Assembly: GCA_973895155.1 (NCBI GenBank) | Contig: OZ316891.1 | Coordinates: 31,310,001 to 31,374,000, forward strand | DNA: 64,000 nt | Origin: Marsupella aquatica | Lineage: Eukaryota > Marchantiophyta | Reading direction: 5' to 3' | Part shown: piece by piece, positions 23,920 through 33,735 of the stretch | Numbering within the stretch: the first letter of the stretch is position 1 | Layout: each line of letters begins with the position of its first letter | Notes under the pieces: generated by a model | The model's database searches: none | What the model was told of the DNA's origin: nothing | The model's input: only the letters and a program-made list of their open reading frames with translations | Position numbers and translations under genes: made by a program

Positions 23920-24422
23920 GATTACAACACTTTCAGCCCGCTCTCTATGGGCCAATGACCCAAAAGGCACACATAGAGCGGTTCTCGTGTGTGGAAATCC
24001 ACGAGCCATTTCCAACCTTCGGACCTTACTTGGCTTTACCGGAAAAGGACCAAAAAAGAAAAATATATTATTCAAACGCGGCCCGTTTATTATTCCAGAT
24101 AAACATAAACTTGCTTTACTTTGATTTTTTGTGGATATCCCAATCCCAAAGCTCGACCTAACTCTTACTTTCGGAAATCCACCAGCCTGTGGCCCTGAGT
24201 TCTCTCTCTCGCTAGGGTGCGGGAATCTACAAGCTATTTTCGACCTTTAGGTCCTTCGGACCGACGAAGACCCCTCAAGTATCCGCTCCACGGGCATAAA
24301 ATGATAGAAAAAGTCCCTGGGCCGCTGCCTTGAACCAAAGGTAGGCGCCGAGTAAGTTCCTGTATTACCGTAGGGGGGCGGGTCCGAGCGAGACATGAGA
24401 CTAACGGCCCAAAGGCCACGAG
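23920..24422. mobile_element. About 500-bp insertion in the copia RT region
   Basis: Copia RT sequence stops after VAKDKS (near 24423) and resumes at EVDSLKAK (near 23919), so about 503 bp is foreign. The inserted DNA is unlike the flanks and has two related internal segments (GGAAATCCACGAGCCATTTC near 23992 and GGGAATCTACAAGCTATTTTC near 24222). It also has a similar phrase near each end (CCCAAAAGGCAC and CCCAAAGGCCAC). I found no convincing target duplication or terminal repeat, so the class is unknown. Confidence 0.65.
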
Positions 24423-25493
24423 ACTCTTATCTTTAGCCACAATTAGCATGTCATCCACATAGATCACCAGAATGATGAAACCAAATACATCATTCTTGAC
24501 TGATTTCGTATACACACAAGGATCATACACCATCCTTGTAAAACCTTGAGCAAGCATGAAATCATCAAACCGCTTGTTCCACTGTTTGGGAGACTGCTTC
24601 AATCCATACAAGGACTTGAGCAATCTGCAAACTAGGTTCTCTTGGCCCTTCTTCATAAAGCCTAGTGGCTGTCTCATGAAGATCAACTCTTCTAAGTTGC
24701 CATAGAGAAAAGCAGTAACAACATCCATCTGATCCATCACCAGACCAAAAAACACAACAAGTTGACACAAGATCCGAATTGTGGAATACTTAGCCATCGG
24801 TGAAAAGACCTCATTGTAATCCATTCCTTTCTCCTGAGTGAACCCCTTGGCAACAAGCCTTGCCTTGTAGATCTTGTCTCCACCCTCTGAAGGACTATCC
24901 TTCAACTTGTAAATCCACTTGCTGTCCACCACTTGCTGACCTCTTGGAAGCTCCACCAGCTCCCATGTCTTGTTGTCACTCAAAGATTGCAACTCCCTCT
25001 GCATTGCTGCATTCCACTCATGCTTCTGCTCTGAAGCACAAGCCTCACTGTACGAAGAAGGCTCTCCTTCTTCCAAGATCAAAGCCATGTCATCTTCATC
25101 ACGTGCAATGTCAATATCATCTAGCTTAGATGAGTCTGCCCATTGACCATACCTGGTAGGAGCTCTAGTAGAACGACTGGAAGTTCTTCTAGTAGATGAC
25201 TCAGGCTGATCTGCTGCTGCTGGTTGAATTTGAGGTACCCCAGCAACAATCTGCTCCTCTTGTTCTATCACAGGAACCAGCTCCAAGCCCGAAGCTTCTC
25301 CATCTCTCCTGTCATGAACAACATCATGACTAATCTCCCCCTCAACCCGGTCCGGGATGGGAGATTTCCCCTTGTCAGTATGGGAGTCTTGAGAACTCTC
25401 CCCCTCCTTTGATGATCTGGACTCATTAAAGGACACATCTCTACTGACAATTAGCTTACAGGTTACTGGATCCCATAACCTATAACCCTTCAC
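24423..25493 (-). pseudogene. Copia reverse transcriptase, N-terminal and catalytic part
   Basis: The frame starts in a linker (GYRLWDPVTCKLIVSRDVSF). It continues through an acidic spacer to the copia RT start (WNAAMQRELQSL, WVYK-type WIYKLKD, KARLVAKGFTQEKGMDY). It then reaches the core ending in FIILVIYVDDMLIVAKDKS, with the catalytic YVDD intact. The insertion at 23920-24422 removes the rest from frame. A frameshift separates it from the integrase end near 25500. Confidence 0.9.
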
Positions 25494-25547
25494 ACCTTTC
25501 TGATAGCCAAGGAAAATGCACTTCTTCGACTTGGACTCCAGCTTGGA

Positions 25548-26318
25548 TCAAAGTTGGGAAGGTGTAAGGACATAAGCATCACATGCAAAAATCCTTAGAT
25601 GTGAGTAATCTGCTGGACGCCCGTACCTCATTTCAAATGGCGTCTTGAATCCAATAGAACTGGATGGAGAAAAATTTACCAAATAAGCTGCAGTGTTGAC
25701 AGCTTCAGCCCAAAACTCATGTGGTAAGCATGATTGACTCAACATACTCCTCGAGCGGTCCAATAGTGTTTGGTTGAGTCTCTCAAAAACACCATTCTAT
25801 TGAGGAGTATAACTTGTTGTGAGATGGCGGGTGATCCCCTGCTCCTTACAATACGTTCCAAATTCCTCGGAACTGTATTCACCGCCGTTATTCGATCGAA
25901 GATATCTCACCTTATTACCAGTCTGATTCTCAACTTGGGCTTTCCACTCCTTAAAAGTGGCAAAAACATCAGACTTACTGTGTAGAAAGTATATCCACAC
26001 ATACCTTGAGTAATCGTCTATGGACGTGACATAGTATAACTGTCCAGAATGTGAGGGAGTAGGGGCTGGACCCCACACATCACTATGTACATACTCAAGT
26101 ACCTCCTTGCTGGTGTGAGTTCCAACTCCGAAGGGTTTCCTGTGCTGCTTCCCAAGCACACAGTTCTCACAAAATTCCAAATTACAAGTTTGCAAATTAG
26201 AAAGTAATCATTTCTTCTGAAGAATAACCAAACCTTTTTCACTCATGTGGCCCAAACGGAAGTGCCACAGCCGGGCCGTCTCCTCATGAGATAAGTTTAC
26301 ATTGGCTTCATTGTCACT
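25548..26318 (-). pseudogene. Copia integrase (disabled)
   Basis: A zinc-binding HHCC region is visible (LWHFRLGHMS, then CNLEFCENCVLG), with one stop between them near 26210. The core follows with HSDVWGP, IDDYSRYVWIYF and a GGEYSSEEF block. Where the family has its second catalytic Asp before NGGE, this copy reads Asn. A stop follows TPQ at about 25797, and the frame resumes with RSRSMLSQSCLPHEFWAEA and a distal part. At least two stops and one catalytic substitution are present. Confidence 0.9.
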
Positions 26319-27071
26319 TGCCTATCCAACGATTAATACGTGCAAACCGTACTTTTCTTCGCTTAAACCGTTGGTATCGTATTACGGGGTCGTGGAGGGA
26401 CGCTATTTGGAGGATTTTCACACCTAAGGATGAGTATGTTTAATTCCGCTCCCGGAAGTGTACTTTTTGATCAAGTCTACCGACTGGTCTCTCCATTTTT
26501 TATCAAGTCCAAGGGACTGATCCTACCATCTACAACTCATGCCCACCGGGTGAGTGCTGTCACCACCCCCCTCCCATGGGCAAGCATACAAACGTTTACA
26601 ATAAGGTTTGAACACTAGTGAAAAGGGAAAATGTTTCCACAACGAAACCGACCACATGCACTAGGGGAGGAAAACAAACAACACAAGCAACAACAAGTGA
26701 CACACAAAATATTGGAACCTCAAGCCAAATCCATATCTCTTGGTGTTTCCTGTAACACATGCAAGGACAACCCGGCCTCCTGCCGTCTGCCCAACTCCTG
26801 CCTCCCTGGGACAAGTGCTACGTTCTCCATCTCACTACTCTGGCTTGAACTTCACCTAATCGGTGCGCTACTCACAAAAGCTACTCAAAAGCATCAAAGC
26901 ACTACGCTGAGTTCCCCCCCTCACTACTCTGGGGCTCTCCCCCTAAATACCAAGAAAACACACCAAAGCACCCCTCACGGGGCCACAACGATGGCGGCTT
27001 ACCCTAGCGGCGTCGCTAAACCCTTCACTAAGAAACCCCTAAACTAAAATCATGCGGCACACACATGATTC

Positions 27072-27093
27072 TAAAACCCTAAACCCTAAACTA
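27072..27093. repeat. Short telomere-like repeat (CCCTAAA)
   Basis: AAAACCCTAAACCCTAAAC gives just over two units of the plant telomere heptamer, inside the nested insertion. It may be a telo-box or chance. Confidence 0.6.
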
Positions 27094-27575
27094 ACAATGG
27101 GCCGGCGGTGCCTTCGACGGTGCCCCAACATTACTCCATGAACCGTGAAATTGCAAGGAACCCCACAATGGCCGAAACTAGGTGCCCTTCCACTTGCACT
27201 TCTGAGTTCACCCCTGGATAGCCCTCCTCCTCCTGATCATGAATCACTCAACTTCTCTTGAAACGGACATCGGACGACCAAGTTATGGTCGTTTTAGTAT
27301 CCCGTAAACCCAACTTTGTCGGGCCCTAACTTGCTCATCCTGGCTCCGTTTGAGGAGCGCCGCCTCTTGTTGGAATCAGCTCCGCGAGCTCTTTCCAACA
27401 AGCCCGTGAGTGATCCCTCACAAAAAAGTTGGAAAGTCAAGGGGCCGTACAACCACGTCCGTACGACCACTCTAATCCTCCTCCTCTTCACTCACGGTAC
27501 CCTGGCTTGAGCCCCGTGAGTGGGCCTCCTCATCACTCTCCACCGGAGTGAGTGCCACTTCACTCCTCTTTTTCT

Positions 27576-29636
27576 TCACCGGGGTACTCCTTGTGCTAGT
27601 GTTCCCCTACTTCTCAAATTGGCCAAGGCTTGCCACGCCTTGATGTACCCCTCACCAATGGTGTCCTTCCATAAGGCCGCCTCTTCACCGGACCGCAATT
27701 CCAACGATAAAACCTGCCCGGTGGCCATGGGAGTCCCAGGGGTGACAGATCGGGGTGGCATCCCCGGGGTCTCCGTGTTGACCTGAGCTTCACGTAAAGA
27801 TTTACGTACCTCCCTGAGCTTCTTCTCTAAGCTCTTGCTCTTCTCTTGACTCTTCTTGGCTGCATCTTGACTCTTCTTGGCTGCATCCAACAGGGGTCCA
27901 TACTTCCCACTGACTTCCTTCACCACCATCTCAATGGCCCTGGAGATCAGATCCGGGGACAGGGTGGAGCTAAGTGTGCAGGGGCTCTTCCGTTTCCCCA
28001 GACTCAAGGCCTCACTCCTCTTAGCCCTTGTCTCAAAGATCACCAATTGACTCCGTAGTGCTCCCACATGGGCTCTTAACTCCACCATTTCTCCAGAATT
28101 CTGCTTCTCTTTGGCCAATGCCTGTTTCAATACTCCAACCTCTTTCGCTTCCTTGGCCTTGGAGGACAAGGCTCCCTTCAAGTTGGAGATCTCTAAGTGA
28201 GCTGCTTGGAGAAGTTTAACCTTCTCATGAATGGCCTCCTCCTTGGCCTTGATCACCTCCTTCATAGACAGGGCACTCTGCTCCAAAGTCTCTACTCTGG
28301 CGGTGGCCTGCTTGAGAGAATCTCTCAATGCGTGGACTAGCTTGAGTCCCTCATGGACTCCCTCCCGGAATTCCCGTAACTCCGCCAGGTAGACATCAGG
28401 AATGTCATAGACCAGGGGCTCCTCCGGATTTCCCACAAGTGATTCAAGCCACTCCAATGTGGAGTCCTCATCCTGGTTTTCTTCCTCTCTATTATCATCC
28501 CCAACCGCCAAGGATGATCCCTCCGTTAGTCTCCCAAAGATGGTAGTGGCAATACTCCTGATTTCCGTGGTAAGGGATGATCCAGTGTCTTCCTGTCCCG
28601 GGGAAACAATCCACCCTTCTGCTCTGGCTAGCAAAAATGACCTCATCAAATGTACAGCCCCACCTGGTTTCACACTCCCGAGATTGGCGTCCAATAGCTT
28701 CTTCAACCCGTAGTACCACCATCCGTACACATGGGCTGGATAGTTCTTGATGTCCATAGCTACCACGAAGTGCTCTCCATTCACCACCCCGGATTGCACG
28801 TTACCAAGGACCCGTTGATGAACCTTGGCCAGAAATCCCTTGTGCTCAACATCCTTGACGGCGGAAAGAGGAATGGAAGTAGTGGAGGTGGGATTAATCA
28901 CCCAACTGGCCACCATTGTCAATGTGAGCTCTCCCCTTATGTTCCGAGGTGTGAATGAGAATTGTTGGTTCTCCAGAAACAGAAGCTTAGCTAACTCCAC
29001 ATGGGGCACTACCCGTCGGAGACATTCAAAGTAGATTCCTTCCGTACGTAACTCCATCCCGGCCCCAATGTTCCAACTCTTCCCCGAAGGGATTGTAATC
29101 TCCACCTTCATGAACTCCATGAGCCCGGTGGCTAGAAAAATATTCCTACAATCCTCCATCACCTTGGCGGAGGTTTTGGGATAAATTCGACGAAAAACCT
29201 TCCTCATAACCGGTGCTGGACTTGCTGCCGGTCCAATACGCATTGTAGCGTCTCTCTCTTCTCTCTCTCTTGCAATCAATGTCTCAACGTAGTCACGGTA
29301 AGCAGCCTTGTATCTCCGAATGTGTGCCTCACTAAACTCTGGTTGATCCAGCATCCATGCATCCAGAAATCCAATCCCCAATCACCAAATCTCGTCACCC
29401 ATAGCAATGTCAATTCCCTGGCCCGAAACGGCCCCCGTATCCCGATCAATCAATGACCCAATCTCAATTTCCCAGACATAATTCACTGCAGCCACCGTTA
29501 ATGCTCGGAGACAGTGAGTCCCCCAATTCAATGTTGAGCTAGAGAGAAAGGGAAAAAAATTGGAGAACCAGGAACCAGGGTACTGTTTACAGAGAAGCAG
29601 TTTTGAGGGAAGCTTTCGGCATCTCAAGGGAAGCAA
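27576..29636 (-). pseudogene. Unrecognised coiled-coil ORF of the nested element, split by one TGA
   Basis: A continuous minus-strand frame of 686 codons is interrupted once, by TGA at 29382-29384. It is otherwise open to its stop at 27576. The part before the TGA includes WGTHCLRALTVAAVNYVWEI and ends GDEIW; the part after it begins LGIGFLDAWMLDQPEF. The first 300 residues after the stop look globular (KVFRRIYPKT, GIYFECLRRVVPHVELAKLL, HVYGWWYYGLKKLLD). An acidic stretch, a long predicted coiled coil (about residues 320-455 after the stop) and a Lys/Ser-rich coil with a duplicated DAAKKSQ follow. I do not recognise a family. It resembles the extra ORFs of large plant retroelements more than any host gene. 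The stop may be a recent mutation or be read through. Confidence 0.65.
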
Positions 29637-29762
29637 GAAAAAAGTTAAGGGGGAAGCAAGAAGTGGTGGCCTTCCTAAGGGCGCAGGGTCCCCCTTAAGT
29701 ATACCCCTGAGCGCCAGGTGCCGTCCGCTGCCCTCTCCCGGTTATTGACTCACCCGAGTATC

Positions 29763-30483
29763 GGGGAGTATTTTCTCCCCCCTTCTGCCGCTCGCGTACC
29801 TGCCCCCCTCTCACCTGCCCCCCGAAGCATCCCGGCTGCGCTTAAATGGGGGATTTAATTCTCCCCCCACTACTCGCGGGAGTGCCTCGCGCCTCCCTTC
29901 TCGCGGGAGCTCCTTGCGCCTCCCTGACGGGGCATACTCGCGGTGGCCTTCCCCCCATGGGGTTTGAAACCCCCCTTCTCTTTCTTCACCCTCCTGTGCC
30001 TCGCGGTGGCCTTCCAGTCCTTCGAGGCCGGGGAAATTTAATCCCCCCTACTCACAGCCCCTCATGCGGGCTCTTCCCACGGGAGCTTAATTGCCCCCCC
30101 AATTCATGATCTTCTCCTCCCGGCGCCGGCTGCGCTGTGCCTCGGCTCGCCCCGCTTTCTCCCCCTCGCCGCTGCGTCTACTTGCGGCTGTGGCTGGTGG
30201 GCTTGCGGCCCTATGCAGGGCTCGCTCCCCTCCCTTCGTTCACTTGCAGGCCCCAGATGCAAGCGGCCCTATGCAGGGCGCGCCCGGTCCTGCTCCCTCC
30301 TCGCGGGAGGGTTTAATACCCCCCTCCCTTCTTCACTCACCCGTCCTTTGGGCCCGGCTCACGGGAGCTCCTGGCTTGCGGCACCCTCGCTCGTGCGGCG
30401 CGCCTCCCTATGCAAGGGCTAGGTTTCCCCGAGCGCCACCTGGTCACTCGCAGGGCTCCCTAATGGGGAATTTTAATCCCCCC
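29763..30483. repeat. Seven G-run/AT/C-run palindromic motifs in a GC-rich leader
   Basis: Motifs of the form GGGG-(A/T-rich 6-10)-CCCC lie at 29763-29782, 29848-29868, 29959-29975, 30030-30048, 30081-30100, 30306-30328 and 30465-30483. An example is GGGGAATTTTAATCCCCCC-like sequence at the last site. Each can fold into a short hairpin. They sit in a C-rich tract with repeated CTCGCGGGAG and GCGGCCCTATGCAGGG phrases, directly upstream of the ORF at 27576-29636. Confidence 0.75.
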
Positions 30484-30764
30484 AAAGCTCCCTTTTATTC
30501 CTCAAATTACAAGGGGGTCGCAACAATAGCTCAAGCAAACGATAATTCCTATGGGGTTGGCCCTCTAGCTTTTTAAGGTCCCAAAATATTTGCCTGCTTA
30601 GGTCGCCACAAATCTTAGAACTATTATGAGAGAAAGAATATAAAGTCACCCGGGGCATCATCAACCTACAATGGCGGAAATAACTAAAAAAAAATTAAAA
30701 ATGGCTTATTTACAGTGGCTATTAACAAGGCACACCCCTCTGCAACCCATTATTTGTGATTTCG

Positions 30765-31313
30765 AGTGACGGGGACCCCGTCACATTCATCACAGACTAC
30801 ACTGCCCTCCAAAACGTATAGATTGCTATGTCTCTTTCCCTTCAATACAAGTTTAGTACCAGTTGAAACCTGAAGGACACCATTAGCAGAGCTCCACTGA
30901 TGGCCATTTGCTTCTAAAACTCCAAGTGAAATGAGATTTTTTATCATGCTGGGAATATGTCTCACATTCCTCAATGTTCTCACAGCACCATCAAACATCT
31001 TAAATCTTACAGATCCAAGTCCAACAACTTGACATGGGATTCCATTTCCCATCAACACTGACCCATTGGAAACCGTGTAAGAACTAAAACAATCTCTCCT
31101 AGAGTAAATGTGAAAAGTATATGCACTATCTAGAATCCAGTCATCACTACCTGGATTTGATATTACGTTGAGAGCATAACCTTGACATCACAATATGTCA
31201 TCATCATCGAGTAAATCTACCTCATGCGAGCTCGATGCCGCATTAGCAGAGGCAGTAGGGACCTTTACTCAACAATCCCTTTTCATGTGGCCAGGCTTGC
31301 CACAATTCCAACA
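30765..31313 (-). pseudogene. Copia zinc knuckle, protease and pre-integrase region (broken)
   Basis: The Gag zinc knuckle CWNCGKPGHMKRDC (CX2CX4HX4C) is encoded at 31272-31313 and is followed at once by a TGA at 31269-31271. The protease region reads GSDDWILDSAYTFHI just after another stop near 31190. The pre-integrase part continues MLMGNGIPCQVVGLGSV, RNVRHIPSMIKNLISLG and LYVLEGSVVCDEC, then meets the nested insertion. Confidence 0.88.
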
Positions 31314-31400
31314 TGCAAGAGACTTCCTCTCTTGCGATTTCCCTCTGGATTTAGATCTCCCCCGTGATGTAGATCTAAACCTGTTCTGCCCATTCGTGCG

Positions 31401-32241
31401 CTACACTGCTCTTCCCCTGTTCACATTGAGCGCAGTGCCAAAAGAAGATGCTGTCTGTGATTGACCCAGCTTCTTCTGAGCATCATCAGACAGTAAAGAG
31501 CTCACCACCTCATTATACGAAATGGACTTCAAATCTCTGTACAAGAGCACCTGTTTCAAGCCCTGATATGACGGCGATAAGGAGCTCAGCAAAAGCAAGG
31601 CCTTATCCTCATCTTCAACTCCTTTTCCCAGGTTTGACAGATCCACTGCTAGACTATCAAACTCATCCAGGTGATCCTGCATCTTGCTCCCTTCCTTGAG
31701 CCTGAGGCTCATCAAGAGAGACTTCTTGTATAGCCGGTCTGACGCATCTTCCCGGTAGTACTTCTCTTGTAGAGCCTTGAATAGTGACGTGCAATCCGCA
31801 TAATCATCCAGCTGCTTGATGATGTGCGGCTTGAGATATAGCATCATTGCATTGACAGCAATCACCTGCTCCTGTCTCCATTATCTCACAGAAATCTCCT
31901 CCTCTCCATCATACTACTCTCGCGATGAAAGCAAATGAGCTAAGCCCATTGCACGAAGAACACCCTTCACTTGCTTCTCCCACAACAGGTAATCAGTACG
32001 ACCATCGTACTTTTTCCACCTCAAACTTCACTCCTCCGAATCTAGCCATCTCTCTCTTCCCAACTACCAACAGCTCTGGTAGTAGAACAGCTTCCTCCAC
32101 TGCATGTCGCACTGGTGATCGTACCGGTGAAACCTGTTCCTCCTCAAAGGGTAGCAGCTCCTCCTCAGACTCTCCGTCTGACCGTCGTGAACCTGAAGCT
32201 TCACCGACTCCAATTCTCCCAGTCTCCTCCGAGTCACTCAT
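31401..32241 (-). pseudogene. Copia gag (frameshifted)
   Basis: Gag starts near an ATG at 32241 and reads MARFGGVKFEVEK before a frameshift near 32000. It continues FDGRTDYLLWEKQVKGVLRA, meets a stop near 31886, then runs open from 31865 as NAMMLYLKPHIIKQLDDYAD, QEKYYREDASDRLYKK and DHLDEFDSLAVDL to 31401. These are the UBN2-type gag blocks of plant copia elements. At least one frameshift and one stop disable it. Confidence 0.87.
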
Positions 32242-32260
32242 ATGAGAGAATCACCATGCA

Positions 32261-32538
32261 ACCAAATTGCGAGAGGCCACAGGCCGTGGGCTGTGGGTGC
32301 CAACCCACACAACCAAAGATGAATCGGTCACAGGCCGTGGGCTGTAGGTGCTAGCCAAGCTGCAAGGGGCCACAGGCCGTGGGCTGCGAGTGCCTCCTCA
32401 CCAAGCTGCAAGAGGCCACAAGCCGTGGGCTGCGAGTGCCTCCTTACCAAACCGCAAGAGGCCACAAGCCGTGGGCTGTGAGTGCCTCCTCACCAAGATG
32501 CAAGAGGCCACAGGCCGTGGGCTGTGGGTGCCAACCCA
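32261..32538. repeat. Tandem repeat of about 46 bp, six copies, in the copia leader
   Basis: Six units share GAGGCCACAGGCCGTGGGCT followed by a variable tail; the middle three are nearly identical over about 46 bp. They lie between gag and the primer-binding site, in the untranslated leader of the element. Confidence 0.88.
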
Positions 32539-33372
32539 CAAAGACTCTCTTCGCTCAAGTCATGCGCTAAACACGCCGCAATTGACGGGAAAATCACTAT
32601 TCACTATTTGTCGTTTCCTTTGTGCCCTAAGTCACAGCCGCCTTGCTACTCCGCGGTGCCTTATCTCGTCGCACGCCGACAACATAATTCACCAACATTC
32701 AACGTGTTTCTAATGCCATCGCCGCTTTATACCATGAAATGACTAGTTTCCGATGGGAAATGTTGTTGAATTGCACCGACACAGTCTGCAATCCCAACAA
32801 AGAAAAAAAACTTCCGTCACATCGCCTTCACTCCGCGTCAAGTGCCAATCCCGGACTCAAAATGACCGCCTTGCCACGATCTCACCGTTGAGCCCTAGCA
32901 CTTTGTGTTTTCTTCTTCGAGTCGAATGTCACGATGAGTAACCCGGTTCAGGGAAAAACAAGCACCATAGCTTGTCAAAAAACCAGAACTCAACTTTCAC
33001 TCGTCACGACACACTCGCTTAACAAACGTCAGCATACCAGGTGCCAAAACAACCAGCTCGCTTCAATCTACAACTTGAGCTATAACATGTGATGCCTCCT
33101 GCACCACACAACTCACACCGTTGCAAAAACGCAAACTCTGGTCTCTCCACAAAAAGCCGTCGAACATGAATAAACCCTTAATAACGAAAACTTTGATTCC
33201 TCCGCACCACGGAAACCGATCAGCGAGTTCTAACCACCGTTAGAAAGCCCTTTCACTAACCTATCCACTTAGCCACACACATTCGAGTTTCATGCGATGA
33301 AACTCCGAATGTACCATCGACAATGAACGCTGGAAAACCTGTCACGAAAAAACCTCGTCACCTCCCAGGCAT

Positions 33373-33384
33373 GCTTTGATACCA
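33373..33384 (-). other. Primer-binding site (initiator Met tRNA type)
   Basis: In element orientation TGGTATCAAAGC lies two bases inside the 5' LTR. This matches, with one difference, the 12-base sequence complementary to the initiator methionine tRNA 3' end used by most plant copia elements. Confidence 0.92.
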
Positions 33385-33386
33385 CT

Positions 33387-33730
33387 TGTTGAGCATAGAC
33401 GACATTTGCAATGGCAAGCCCATGAACCATCCAACGCACAATAGTCGACACAGAGAGATACGTGGTTCACCTCCACATGAGGCTACGTCCACGGGAACAC
33501 ACAAGAGCTTTACTGCACTCTAGGCCGACCGGCCATACCAAGCATCCACAGCACAAGCTCTCCCTATCTCTCAACTAGCTCCGTAACAATGAGCCTAAGT
33601 TCCACCAGGGTCTGGCATCAGCCTTGGCTATATACACAATAGCACTACCGCTAACTTTAGCTAAGTCCTAACCCGAGTTAGCCTAACAGTAGTTAGCTCA
33701 TGAATCACAAGACTAGAGCAATATCTAACA
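33387..33730 (-). repeat. Copia 5' LTR
   Basis: This 344-bp LTR has TG...CA ends and pairs with 22438-22781. The AATAT duplication follows at 33731-33735. Confidence 0.95.
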
Positions 33731-33735
33731 AATAT

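Larger units (their letters stand above)
26319..30764 (-). mobile_element. Nested 4.4-kb insertion of unknown class inside the copia element
   Basis: Copia coding sequence is interrupted between the end of the protease/pre-integrase part (VCDECDGVPVT, near 30765) and the start of the integrase zinc region (SDNEANVNLSHEE, near 26318). The intervening DNA is not copia. On the minus strand it holds a GC-rich leader with palindromes (29763-30483), a 686-codon ORF with one stop (27576-29636), and about 1.2 kb downstream containing telomere-like repeats (27072-27093). I found no clear LTR pair, terminal inverted repeat, PBS or target duplication. It may be a non-autonomous retroelement or a captured segment. 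The exact edges are uncertain by some tens of bases. Confidence 0.7.
22438..33730 (-). mobile_element. Ty1/copia LTR retrotransposon, disabled, carrying two nested insertions
   Basis: The element has two 344-bp LTRs and a perfect AATAT target duplication (22433-22437 and 33731-33735). A primer-binding site and a polypurine tract sit at the correct LTR edges. The minus strand reads gag, protease, integrase, RT, RNase H, which is the copia order. I count seven differences between the LTRs, all transitions, about 2%, so insertion is fairly recent. The 11.3-kb size is unusual for copia. It is explained by about 0.5 kb inserted in the RT region (23920-24422), about 4.4 kb inserted between the pre-integrase and integrase regions (about 26319-30764), and a leader of about 1.1 kb. 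Stops and frameshifts in every part make it non-autonomous. Confidence 0.95.

Noticed and set aside
30091-30576. 161-codon plus-strand frame
   Set aside because: It lies in the C-rich palindromic leader of the nested element, antisense to its ORF direction, and has repetitive Pro/Arg/Leu content.
32348-32713. 121-codon plus-strand frame with internal repeats
   Set aside because: It reads the 46-bp tandem repeat of the copia leader on the antisense strand; the repeat explains it.
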